This document shows positions 1-7,554 of a stretch of 64,000 nucleotides of DNA, in pieces. Source of the stretch: an uncultured Cycloclasticus sp. (GTDB lineage: Bacteria > Pseudomonadota > Gammaproteobacteria > Methylococcales > Cycloclasticaceae). Below the pieces are notes generated by a model that saw only the letters and a list, made by a program, of their open reading frames with translations, had not been told where the DNA came from and made no database searches. The stretch lies in assembly GCA_913060865.1 (NCBI GenBank), contig CAJXTU010000011.1:1-64000 (forward strand), written 5' to 3'. Position 1 is the stretch's first letter; every line of letters starts with the position of its first letter. The translations under genes and the position numbers were made by a program.

Positions 1-50
1 TACGAGATCCTCTCTGGTCTCGTGGGCTCGGAGATGTGTATAAGAGACAG
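1..50 (+). other. Illumina Nextera i7 adapter (sequencing artefact)
   Basis: Bases 32-50 read AGATGTGTATAAGAGACAG, the 19-base Tn5 mosaic end. Bases 17-31 read GTCTCGTGGGCTCGG, the Nextera read-2 adapter. Bases 9-16 (CCTCTCTG) fit an i7 index, and bases 1-8 (TACGAGAT) are the end of the P7 primer. This is untrimmed library adapter at a contig end, not genomic DNA. Real sequence starts at base 51. Confidence 0.98.
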
Positions 51-182
51 ATCAATAGCTTCCGGATAGGTTTCAGAAACATGGCTTGCGCCCTTCTTCG
101 CCCCTTGCCAACCAAGCTTCGCTGCTTTTTGAGAAAAGACTAGTAACTTATTAATAAAGTCAGATGATTTTTTTGTGTCCAT
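51..182 (-). CDS. Hypothetical protein, N-terminal part (cut by contig end)
   Basis: An ATG at 182-180 on the minus strand opens a frame without stops to the adapter junction, giving 44 residues that begin MDTKKSSDFINKLLVFSQ. AAGGA stands about 7 bases upstream as a ribosome binding site. The visible part is basic and polar with no clear membrane segment. I do not recognise the family. The 3' end is missing because the contig ends there. Confidence 0.55.
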
Positions 183-327
183 TTACATTCCTTGTAATTG
201 ATCACATCGTAGCCTACTTAAGATTCATTATCAAAAAGGTATGCCCAAGCCATAAAAAATTATTCAACTTAAAAAGCCTTGCCTGCAAAGAAACAGAGCT
301 GCTTAGGAATATTTCATTCTAAAACCT

Positions 328-528
328 TTAATCAGGTAAAAAGCTCATCGCCACAAAGTACCCGACAGTTACGACAACCAAGTCGATGGCAATATACTGA
401 CCAGAGCCAGATGCAACAGCAATCACACTCATGATAATCGCAACGGTATTCAATGTTGTAATTCTTGAACTAAAAACAGGCACCAAAAGCAAGGGTACTG
501 CATGCAAAATTGCTACTAATAAAATCAT
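328..528 (-). CDS. Small two-helix membrane protein, unknown
   Basis: A 66-residue protein that is almost wholly hydrophobic. It has two likely membrane segments, near residues 1-20 and 28-62, joined by a short polar turn containing SSRITTLN. A purine-rich AGGATTAAGG lies directly before the ATG and could serve as ribosome binding site, though the spacing is tight. No catalytic motif or family signature is visible. It lies alone between the partial gene at the contig end and the Mrr-like gene on the other strand. Function unknown. Confidence 0.5.
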   Translation of the reverse strand: MILLVAILHAVPLLLVPVFSSRITTLNTVAIIMSVIAVASGSGQYIAIDLVVVTVGYFVAMSFLPD

Positions 529-673
529 CCTTAATCCTATATTAATAAACTACCTACTGAGAATAACATGAACTCTCAATTTGTATAATCATAGGATTTT
601 GCAGAGCGCTTCTTTGTGCCATACAATAATCTTCTATAACATTTTCAAATATTCATGAATTAAGGACGATTAA

Positions 674-1135
674 ATGAAATTTCTTGATAAATTTAAACGT
701 AAAAGTGCAGCATCTAGGCTTTTGGAAGAGCAACTGTATTCAGAGGTTGTGCAAGAATTAGCAGAAGGCACTTTAAGGAATGGGCTATGGGGCCAAGCGC
801 TAGAAAAAGCAAACGGAGATGAAATAAAAGCAAAATCTTTGTACATCCCTTTACGAGTGCAATCAATGAAAGACGAAGCCGAGATTTATCAAGCTATTGA
901 GGAAGAAGCAGAGGTAGTAAGACAGGTTAAGCTTGCGGACCCTGCAACGAAAGCAAGAAGTTTTGGGTTAACCGAAGATGAGATTGCATATCTAGGCACA
1001 CCAATTGAAGCGGTACGGTATATAGAAAAGTACAAAAGTAGTCAGGACAAACTTTCGAAGGCGATAAATCAAAGAAAAATCCTAGGTGTCGTGTCTCATG
1101 GAGCTCTTTGGGTTCAAGATAAGAAGTATTCCTAG
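674..1135 (+). CDS. Hypothetical protein, N-terminal part of a frameshifted Mrr-like nuclease gene
   Basis: A 153-residue soluble, charged and mainly helical protein with a good ribosome binding site (AAGGA, about 8 bases before ATG). Residues 15-70, around SRLLEEQLYSEVVQELAEG, resemble a small helical domain found at the N terminus of various proteobacterial hypothetical proteins. The last residues (WVQDKKYS) look like the QxK core strand of an Mrr-type endonuclease domain (usual form QCKxYS), but the frame then stops. The rest of that domain continues in another frame just downstream (1129-1308). I read it as one gene broken by a frameshift. The protein made, if any, would lack most of the nuclease fold. 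Confidence 0.5.
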   Translation: MKFLDKFKRKSAASRLLEEQLYSEVVQELAEGTLRNGLWGQALEKANGDEIKAKSLYIPLRVQSMKDEAEIYQAIEEEAEVVRQVKLADPATKARSFGLTEDEIAYLGTPIEAVRYIEKYKSSQDKLSKAINQRKILGVVSHGALWVQDKKYS

Positions 1136-1308
1136 CATTCACAGTCGGGAATAAAGCCGTCCAAGAAATTTACAGTGGTAAAGGTCATGTTCAAGCAAAT
1201 ATTGCAGCAGTGGTTTCTAACACAGCTTATACAAAATCTGCAAAAGAACTTGCTAACTCACTAGATGTAGAACTCCTACATCATGATGATTTATGCAATA
1301 TTGCTTAA
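1129..1308 (+). pseudogene. C-terminal fragment of an Mrr-type restriction endonuclease domain
   Basis: The frame at 1129-1308 ends with TAA and has no start of its own. It translates to a stretch containing VGNKAVQEIYSGKGHVQAN, then AAVVSNTAYTKSAKELA and LLHHDDL. This is the usual C-terminal half of Mrr_cat / topoisomerase-like restriction nuclease domains (KPVGNKAVQE, then a V(V/T)N-x-(Y/F)TKSAxELA stretch, then a late hydrophobic-His/Asp segment). It directly continues the truncated gene ending at 1135, in another frame. The acidic catalytic residue normally upstream of QxK is not visible, so nuclease activity is unlikely. Confidence 0.6.
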
Positions 1309-1426
1309 TCAAAATAAATACCTTCCCTGCCTTTTTCCACTCAGCATCAAATGTTATATTTTTTTTTACAAAATTATTATAATTTTTTAAAACTTGTATC
1401 CAAGCCTGCAAGGGTCCCCCTACCCC

Positions 1427-1444
1427 GTGCCTTGTACAAGGCAC
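1427..1444. repeat. Perfect 18-bp palindrome
   Basis: GTGCCTTGTACAAGGCAC is its own reverse complement. It is flanked by C-rich bases on both sides, so the symmetry does not extend further. It is followed at 1456-1476 by a second inverted repeat with 7-base arms. It could be a protein-binding site or a short repetitive extragenic element. Confidence 0.7.
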
Positions 1445-1455
1445 CCCCACTTCGG

Positions 1456-1476
1456 ATTCGAGTTTTCATCTCGAAT
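1456..1476. repeat. Short inverted repeat (7-bp arms)
   Basis: ATTCGAG and CTCGAAT are separated by seven bases. No T-run follows on either strand, so it is not a typical terminator. Confidence 0.5.
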
Positions 1477-1669
1477 GCAAATCTAGCACCGAAATGCCCA
1501 AACGAAAAAGTACTTTATCTAGCGAGCACTCAACCACAGAGAGTTCGCTCATTAGTCACTCGCGCTTGCATCAGCAAGGTGTAAACATAATCTGGGATTA
1601 TACGCAGTCGACAAAGCTGACTGTCCGCTACGCCATATAATCAAGACTATGTTAAATCTCACTAATGCC

Positions 1670-1713
1670 TAATCTTGATTAAGGTCGTTACTGCTCATGC
1701 TTCACAGAAACTA
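1670..1713. repeat. 44-bp direct repeat, copy 1
   Basis: Starts TAATCTTGATTAAG and ends TCACAGAAACTA. The copy at 1760-1803 differs at 6 of 44 positions and lies exactly 90 bases downstream. Confidence 0.75.
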
Positions 1714-1759
1714 TTTAAGCAGTGAGCTCGTGCTGAACAAAGCATCAACACCAGCAGTT

Positions 1760-1803
1760 TAATCTTGATTAAGACCGTTACTGATCGTTCCTCACAGAAA
1801 CTA
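1760..1803. repeat. 44-bp direct repeat, copy 2
   Basis: Second copy of the repeat at 1670-1713, about 86 percent identical by eye. The 46 bases between the copies are not repeated. Confidence 0.75.
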
Positions 1804-1998
1804 AAGAGCATGAATGTCCGAAATGGATAAAGCCTCATTACCGACATGCCTTTACACCATTTATGACAAAACGGGGGGCAAATTCCATTTAAACCTTCCA
1901 ATCACCGCAATGAAGAGCCCTCGCTTTTATAAGTATTACCCACGTTACAGGAAAAATAATTAACAGCACAATGTTCCGCATATGTTCCGTACAGGCAT

Positions 1999-2030
1999 AA
2001 AAAAACCACTCACATTTCTGTAAGTGGTTG
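1999..2030 (-). terminator. Rho-independent terminator after tRNA-Glu
   Basis: Read on the minus strand, an AACCACT/AGTGGTT stem is followed by a run of six to seven T (1999-2005). It sits directly downstream of tRNA-Glu and would end the tRNA-Ala/tRNA-Glu transcript. Confidence 0.75.
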
Positions 2031-2037
2031 TTTTATA

Positions 2038-2113
2038 TGGCGTCCCCAAGGGGGTTCGAACCCCTGTTACCGCCGTGAAAGGGCGGTGTCCTAGGCCTCT
2101 AGACGATGGGGAC
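2038..2113 (-). tRNA. tRNA-Glu (UUC)
   Basis: A 76-base cloverleaf starting GTCCCCATCGTCTAGAGG, with anticodon loop CCTTTCACG (anticodon TTC), T-arm GGGGTTCGAACCCC and encoded 3' CCA. It lies beside tRNA-Ala and about 175 bp downstream of gltX, the enzyme that charges it. Confidence 0.97.
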
Positions 2114-2169
2114 TAAGTCTTTATTTACTACAAAAGTGAATCGTCTAAATCACTTTATCACCAAAAAAT

Positions 2170-2245
2170 TGGTGGAGCCAAGCGGGATCGAACCGCTGAC
2201 CTCAACACTGCCAGTGTTGCGCTCTCCCAGCTGAGCTATGGCCCC
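2170..2245 (-). tRNA. tRNA-Ala (GGC)
   Basis: A 76-base cloverleaf starting GGGGCCATAGCTCAGCTGGG, with anticodon stem-loop CACTGGCAGTG (anticodon GGC), T-arm GCGGTTCGATCCCGC and encoded CCA. It is probably co-transcribed with the downstream tRNA-Glu. Confidence 0.97.
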
Positions 2246-2287
2246 TCTTGGCAGGACGCGAATTGTACTGAATGCTGAACTATGTGT

Positions 2288-3706
2288 CTAGCCTTCTTGC
2301 TCAAGAATTCTATTTTTTATGTAATTTATTCCTTTTTTAATATTTTTCAAACAGGTCGTTTTGCCCAATAAGAACAGAGTCGCATCCAATGCCGGTGAAA
2401 CTGACGTTCCTGACAATGCAACACGCAAAGGCTGGGCCACTTTCCCAAGCTTTAATTCCAATGTTTCGGCTGTCTCTAAAATAACTTGATGTAATGGTTC
2501 TTTAGACCAATCGTCTAACGCTTCAAATTTGGCGAGCATCAACTCTAATGGTTCCAAGCCAGCGGCTTTTAAATTTTTCTTAGCTGCTTTTTCATCGAAT
2601 TCGTCATAATCGTTATAGAACATGAGGCTTTTTTCAGCCATTTCCTTTAACGTTTTTGCTCGTTCTTGCTGCGTTTTTACAAGATCAAGGATTGAAGGGC
2701 CATTGTCCACATCACAACCCAGTGTAATTAACTGCTCAGTCAATGGCGCAACCAAATATTGAGGGTCACTACTCATAATGTACTGCTGATTAATCCAAAG
2801 CAATTTCTCTGTATTGAATGCTGATGCGGTTCTGTTTACATCTTTTATATCAAATAACTCAATCATTTCATCGCGTGTAAACAGCTCTTTATCACCATGA
2901 GACCAACCTAGGCGAACTAAGTAGTTCAGCAAGGCTTCAGGTAGAAAGCCCTCATCACGATATTGCATGACACTCACCGCACCATGTCGTTTAGATAAAC
3001 GCGCGCCATCGTCGCCAAGAATCATTGGTACGTGTGCGAAAAGCGGTGTCTTTGCGCCTAAGGCGGCCATGATATTAATTTGACGCGGTGTGTTATTAAT
3101 ATGATCGTCACCACGAATAATATGTGTCATATTCATATCGATATCATCAACAACAACGGTCAAGTTGTAGGTGGGTGTGCCGTCTGATCGTGCAATGATA
3201 AGGTCATCTAGTTCTTCATTAGCAATGGAAATTTTGCCACGCACCAAATCATCAAAAACAACGAGGCCTGTTTCTGGGTTTTTAAACCGTACAACTGGTG
3301 ACACACCCTCAACTGCTTCTGTACGGTGACGGCATTTACCGTTGTAACGTGGTTTTTGTTTATTTGCACGTTGTTCTTCACGCATGGCTTCGACCTCTTC
3401 TGCTGAGCAATAACAGTGATACGCATCACCTTGGTCAAGCAATTGCTGAATAATTTCTATATAACGTGGGAATCGATCTGTTTGAAAGAAAGGCCCTTCA
3501 TCGTGTGATAACCCCAACCACTCCATACCATCAAAAATCGCTTGGACAGATGCCTCTGTTGAGCGCTCACGATCAGTATCTTCTATTCTTAGAACAAACT
3601 GCCCTTTCGTTTTTTTAGCGTACAACCATGAGAACAAAGCTGTTCTTGCGCCCCCAACGTGTAAATACCCTGTAGGACTTGGAGCAAATCGTGTGCGAAC
3701 CGTCAT
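2288..3706 (-). CDS. gltX: Glutamate-tRNA ligase
   Basis: Class I aminoacyl-tRNA synthetase that joins glutamate to tRNA-Glu in the cytoplasm. The 472-residue length is normal. The HIGH-type motif [13 protein letters not shown] is at residues 9-21 and the KMSKS-type motif LSKRHG at 237-242. C98, C100, C125 and H127 match the zinc-site positions of the E. coli enzyme. The C-terminal helical anticodon-binding part runs from about residue 330. It begins with ATG at 3706; the ribosome binding site is weak. Transcription would continue toward the tRNA-Ala and tRNA-Glu genes, which lie just downstream on the same strand. A discriminating GluRS is assumed; a GluQ-type paralogue is shorter. Confidence 0.97.
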   Translation of the reverse strand: MTVRTRFAPSPTGYLHVGGARTALFSWLYAKKTKGQFVLRIEDTDRERSTEASVQAIFDGMEWLGLSHDEGPFFQTDRFPRYIEIIQQLLDQGDAYHCYCSAEEVEAMREEQRANKQKPRYNGKCRHRTEAVEGVSPVVRFKNPETGLVVFDDLVRGKISIANEELDDLIIARSDGTPTYNLTVVVDDIDMNMTHIIRGDDHINNTPRQINIMAALGAKTPLFAHVPMILGDDGARLSKRHGAVSVMQYRDEGFLPEALLNYLVRLGWSHGDKELFTRDEMIELFDIKDVNRTASAFNTEKLLWINQQYIMSSDPQYLVAPLTEQLITLGCDVDNGPSILDLVKTQQERAKTLKEMAEKSLMFYNDYDEFDEKAAKKNLKAAGLEPLELMLAKFEALDDWSKEPLHQVILETAETLELKLGKVAQPLRVALSGTSVSPALDATLFLLGKTTCLKNIKKGINYIKNRILEQEG

Positions 3707-3946
3707 TTATAATTACCACGTATTAAAAAAGCGATATTTTAGCAAAAACTAACGACGACCGTGTTATTGAATAGTGTTCTCACAACGAAACCTAATCAGG
3801 TCGAGAATTCGTTTTTTGTATCAAAAAGCCCGACTGCCCTTGTCTGTTTATGGTCATCCTCTGACGCAATAAAAACTTTGATTGAAAGTAAGCGTTGCTA
3901 GTGCTTTGTTAATCGAATTTTCATTTCTTATGAAATACCTAATGAG

Positions 3947-4660
3947 TTATTCCGCTTGAGTATCAACTCTCTCCCAAACACACACACCGCCTGAGGCTTT
4001 TTTTATTGCTTCAATACGTTGAAAGTGATGTTCTAACTCCTCACTACTCGCTTTAATGACCGGTAAAGAGGGACGATTTTTATCAAATGCTTTGGGTTTA
4101 AATTCTATATCTGTAGAGTTTTCATCATCAAACAGAGATTTTTGCCCCCCGGTCATCATCAAATACACGTCTGCTAGAATTTCAGCATCAAGTAACGCGC
4201 CGTGTAAGGTCCGTTGACTATTATCTATTTCATATCGTTTACAAAGCGCATCTAAGCTGTTGCGTTGACCGGGAAACATTTTTCTCGCCATGTGGAGAGA
4301 GTCAGTTATCTCACACCATGACCCCATATCTGTATGAGGAGACCCCATTAATCGATACTCATGATTAATAAACCCAACATCAAATGCAGCATTGTGAATC
4401 ACCACTTCTGCACCTTCTAGATAATCAAATAATTCCTCTGCAACCTCTTCATACAAAGGCTTATCAGCTAAAAATTCTGTTGTTAAGCCATGAACTTCAA
4501 CGGCTCCTTCGTCAATTTCACGTTGTGGGTTCAAATAATAATGAAAGTTATTACCTGTAAGCCGTCTATTGATCAACTCGACACAACCAATCTCAATAAT
4601 TCGGTGCCCTTGCTTAGGTTCAAGACCCGTTGTTTCCGTATCTAAAATAATCTGTCTCAT
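3947..4660 (-). CDS. dnaQ: DNA polymerase III subunit epsilon (3'-5' proofreading exonuclease)
   Basis: Proofreading exonuclease of the replicative polymerase. It is 237 residues, close to E. coli DnaQ. The DEDDh exonuclease motifs are complete: D7 and E9 in LDTETTG, D94 in HNAAFDVGF, and H153 with D158 in LHGALLDAE. A flexible linker and polymerase-binding tail follow from about residue 180. Its ATG overlaps the rnhA stop codon (ATGA), so the two are translationally coupled in one operon. In E. coli the same two genes are neighbours but divergent. Confidence 0.97.
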   Translation of the reverse strand: MRQIILDTETTGLEPKQGHRIIEIGCVELINRRLTGNNFHYYLNPQREIDEGAVEVHGLTTEFLADKPLYEEVAEELFDYLEGAEVVIHNAAFDVGFINHEYRLMGSPHTDMGSWCEITDSLHMARKMFPGQRNSLDALCKRYEIDNSQRTLHGALLDAEILADVYLMMTGGQKSLFDDENSTDIEFKPKAFDKNRPSLPVIKASSEELEHHFQRIEAIKKASGGVCVWERVDTQAE

Positions 4661-5094
4661 AGAGAATCTATACCCATATTGGCTAATTCATCTGCTCGAT
4701 CGTTACCGGCGTTTCCACTATGCCCTTTAACCCATACCCACTTAATCGTATGGGGTTGAATCTGCGCATCAAGCTGTTGCCATAAATCAACATTTTTGAC
4801 TGGTTTCCGATTCGCCGTCTTCCAGTTTCTTTTTTTCCAGTTAGGCATCCATTCATTAATGCCGCTTAACACATATTTAGAATCACTATTAATCGTTAAA
4901 TCACTAGGTTCTTTCAACGCTTTAAGTGCCTCAATAACGGCCGTTAATTCCATTCGGTTATTAGTTGTGTCTAGTGCGCCACCATAAATTTCTTTATGCG
5001 TACCGTTATAGCTTAAACTGGCACCCCAACCACCTATGCCTGGGTTTCCACGGCATGCGCCGTCAGTGTAGATCTGCACCTTTTTTTTCAACAT
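4657..5094 (-). CDS. rnhA: Ribonuclease HI
   Basis: Degrades the RNA strand of RNA-DNA hybrids. At 145 residues it has the standard length. All catalytic residues are visible: D11 (YTDGACRGNPG), E49 (NRMELTA), D71 (NSDSKYV), H125 (VKGHSGNAGND) and D132. Its start lies inside the end of the upstream methyltransferase gene (32-base overlap), and its stop overlaps the dnaQ start by 4 bases. This gives a tightly packed yafS-rnhA-dnaQ operon. Confidence 0.97.
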   Translation of the reverse strand: MLKKKVQIYTDGACRGNPGIGGWGASLSYNGTHKEIYGGALDTTNNRMELTAVIEALKALKEPSDLTINSDSKYVLSGINEWMPNWKKRNWKTANRKPVKNVDLWQQLDAQIQPHTIKWVWVKGHSGNAGNDRADELANMGIDSL

Positions 5095-5848
5095 GTATCG
5101 TCTTTGTCGCTGGTTCTGTTAGAGGTGAAATAAATCGGTTCTTTAAATTTTGTAAGTGAAAAACAGACGTGCCACCTGATACACGCTTAACACCCATTAC
5201 AAAATATGCCGCCGGTACAAAGGGTATACAAGCGAGTACCTTTCTAAAGGTTTTTGGTAACTTTATTGGTTTATCTTTTTTAAAAAGTGGAAACAAACAA
5301 CACCCTTGACTCACTTCAATCTCAAAATTGAGGAGTTTTAACCAATCAAGCACCCTATAGCGACTGATAAAACGACCATTCCAAGGCGTTTTTCTTTTAG
5401 CCGTCGGTAGAAACCTAGGTAAATGCCAAAAGGCCCACGGATTGAAACCCATCAATAAAACAATACCTTCTGGTTTTAAAACCCTGTTAACCTCTCGCAA
5501 AACTTGATGTGGATTTTCATCAAACTCTAAGGTATGAGGCATAATCACAATATCAACGCTATGCGTATCGATCGGCAAGCTATCCGCCTCAGCAACAACA
5601 CGCGTATATTTTGTTAAATCAGTCGTATCATGATCTAAAATTGTGTAATGCGCGAAACGCATTGCTTCATGAAACTCTTCTTCCCAACCTATAAAATCAA
5701 GTTGCAAAACCTCCGCACGAAAATTTTCACTCAGCTTTTGACTCAATAGAGCAGATTCCGCCTGCCGAAAGGCTTGCCCAATCGGCGTATTAAACCAATG
5801 CCGAAGCTCAACTGAGTGATCTATAAATGAGTTTTTTTTATCTGCCAT
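5063..5848 (-). CDS. YafS-like SAM-dependent methyltransferase
   Basis: Class I methyltransferase of 261 residues. The motif I region is poorly conserved, but the later motifs are recognisable: VDIVIMPHTLEF around residue 98 (motif II/post II), then EVNRVLKPEGIVLLMGFNP (motif III). The type 11 family and the position directly before rnhA match E. coli YafS, whose substrate is not established. The gene starts 55 bp from divergent mltD. In enterobacteria gloB lies between yafS and mltD; it is absent here. Substrate unknown. Confidence 0.85.
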   Translation of the reverse strand: MADKKNSFIDHSVELRHWFNTPIGQAFRQAESALLSQKLSENFRAEVLQLDFIGWEEEFHEAMRFAHYTILDHDTTDLTKYTRVVAEADSLPIDTHSVDIVIMPHTLEFDENPHQVLREVNRVLKPEGIVLLMGFNPWAFWHLPRFLPTAKRKTPWNGRFISRYRVLDWLKLLNFEIEVSQGCCLFPLFKKDKPIKLPKTFRKVLACIPFVPAAYFVMGVKRVSGGTSVFHLQNLKNRFISPLTEPATKTIHVEKKGADLH

Positions 5849-5903
5849 TGCTTAAACAATCTATAATTAGAATACTAAATGACTTCTTTACCCACTCGAC
5901 ATA

Positions 5904-7502
5904 ATGCAATATTTAATCACAAATAAAATGATAAGGTTCTTTTTATTTGCAAGCTTTTCAGCACTCATTTCATGCTCATCGTCATCGCTTAGACCGCCTA
6001 ACATAACTAAGCTCACTCCCCCTGCTAATCCGATTACCCAAGCGGCTGTTCGCGGTGAAAATAAAATAAGCAAAGCGCCTACGGTAGCGCCTGTTTCAAC
6101 AGACAATTTATGGCAACGGTTATTTTCATTATACAAATTGCCCGCTGTTGATAATAAACGTGTTCAAGCTGAAATAGATTGGTATAGCAAACACCCAGAC
6201 TACCTTCTCCGAATTCAAAAGAATGCAACGCCTTACCTTTTCCATATTGTTAATGAAATTGAAAAGCGCAACATCCCCGGTGAGCTCGCGTTACTACCCG
6301 TTGTTGAAAGCGCCTACCGACCTTTCGCTTATTCGCATGGAAGAGCCGCGGGGTTATGGCAATTTATTCCGTCAACAGGAGAAGCCTTCGGTTTAGAGCA
6401 AACGTGGTGGCATGACGGACGACGCGATGTATACGCTTCAACAGATGCCGCATTAAGCTATCTTACAAAGCTGTCGAAACGTTTTAACAATGACTGGTTT
6501 CTTGCGTTAGCCGGTTATAACGCTGGCGGCGGAACAATATCGTCTGCCATTAGAAAGAACAAACGCCTAGGGCGAGAAACTGATTATTGGGCGCTCGACC
6601 TGCGCAAGGAAACTAAGCATTACGTTCCGAAATTAATCGCAATAGCGAGTATTTTAGCTAATGCAGAAAAATACAATGTAACCCTGATAGATATCCCAAA
6701 CAAAGCTTTTTTTGAGCGTGTCGATACCAAAAAACAAATTGATCTTGCCCGCGCAGCTGAGCTTGCCGACATTAGCATTGAAGAGCTGTATGTTCTGAAC
6801 CCTGCTTTTAACCAGTGGGCAACGAACCCAAATGGCCCCCATTACTTATTAATTCCAACATCTAAGTCAGCGAGCTTTAAAACTAGGCTAGCTGCTTTAC
6901 CCGACTCTCAACGCCTAAAATGGGTACGTCATAAAGTAAAAAGTGGTGAGTCATTAGGGCAAATAGCTAAACAATATCGCACGACCATCAAACAAATAAA
7001 GCAAGCCAACCCTATTAAGAACCACCTAATAAGAGCTGGAAAACACCTATTAATACCGACAGCAAATTATAACGATACGCTCTATGCTAGCAGCGCTAAG
7101 ATGCGTAAAAATAACATTGTTAACACATCTCGTAAGGGCTACAAAACTGAGCATCGCGTTAAGGCTGGCGATTCGTTCTGGCGTATCGCAAAAAAACATA
7201 AGGTTGACGTTCAACGCTTAGCAAGGTGGAACGCAATGGCGCCTGGAGATACGTTAAAAGTGGGGCAAAAGTTGGTTATTTGGAGTAACACTCAATCAAA
7301 CCCAAATTCTACTACTCGCTTAACGTCTGCTGATAAAAATCAAACTGTCCGCTATACCGTTCGACAGGGTGATTCTTTATATTTAATTTCTAAAAAATTC
7401 AACGTCAGCATTAACGACCTTAAACGCTGGAATACCTTGAATAAGAAGTACTTAAAACCGGGCCAAAAATTAAAAATCATTGTTGATGTAACCAGAACCT
7501 AA
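5904..7502 (+). CDS. mltD: Membrane-bound lytic murein transglycosylase D, lipoprotein with three LysM repeats
   Basis: Cleaves peptidoglycan glycan strands to 1,6-anhydro products. A lipoprotein signal peptide ends in LISC with lipidated C24. The SLT catalytic domain covers about residues 105-230, with catalytic E135 in LLPVVESAYRPFAYS followed by AAGLWQF and the NAGGG motif. Three LysM peptidoglycan-binding repeats follow near residues 341-386, 413-458 and 481-528. The 532-residue length suits an MltD with three LysM units. It is divergent from the yafS-like gene and stands alone on the plus strand. Confidence 0.93.
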   Translation: MQYLITNKMIRFFLFASFSALISCSSSSLRPPNITKLTPPANPITQAAVRGENKISKAPTVAPVSTDNLWQRLFSLYKLPAVDNKRVQAEIDWYSKHPDYLLRIQKNATPYLFHIVNEIEKRNIPGELALLPVVESAYRPFAYSHGRAAGLWQFIPSTGEAFGLEQTWWHDGRRDVYASTDAALSYLTKLSKRFNNDWFLALAGYNAGGGTISSAIRKNKRLGRETDYWALDLRKETKHYVPKLIAIASILANAEKYNVTLIDIPNKAFFERVDTKKQIDLARAAELADISIEELYVLNPAFNQWATNPNGPHYLLIPTSKSASFKTRLAALPDSQRLKWVRHKVKSGESLGQIAKQYRTTIKQIKQANPIKNHLIRAGKHLLIPTANYNDTLYASSAKMRKNNIVNTSRKGYKTEHRVKAGDSFWRIAKKHKVDVQRLARWNAMAPGDTLKVGQKLVIWSNTQSNPNSTTRLTSADKNQTVRYTVRQGDSLYLISKKFNVSINDLKRWNTLNKKYLKPGQKLKIIVDVTRT

Positions 7503-7554
7503 ATCCACATCAAAGCTGCACCCTGTTATTAAATGCTACTACTATTAGTAATGG

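Larger units (their letters stand above)
1313..1998. other. Non-coding region of about 690 bp with palindromes and a direct repeat
   Basis: No convincing gene is seen on either strand. The region holds a perfect 18-base palindrome (1427-1444), an ATTCGAG/CTCGAAT hairpin (1456-1476) and a 44-base imperfect direct repeat (1670-1713 and 1760-1803). It separates the broken nuclease gene from the tRNA/gltX core block. Its composition and repeats suggest remains of mobile DNA, but I cannot name an element. Confidence 0.5.

Noticed and set aside
1351-1584. Open frame of 77 codons on the plus strand
   Set aside because: It crosses palindromes, has no ribosome binding site, and its composition (poly-F/N start, Pro/Arg-rich middle) is not protein-like.
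1695-1901. Open frame of 68 codons on the minus strand
   Set aside because: It covers both copies of the 44-bp direct repeat, and no start signal or known motif is visible.
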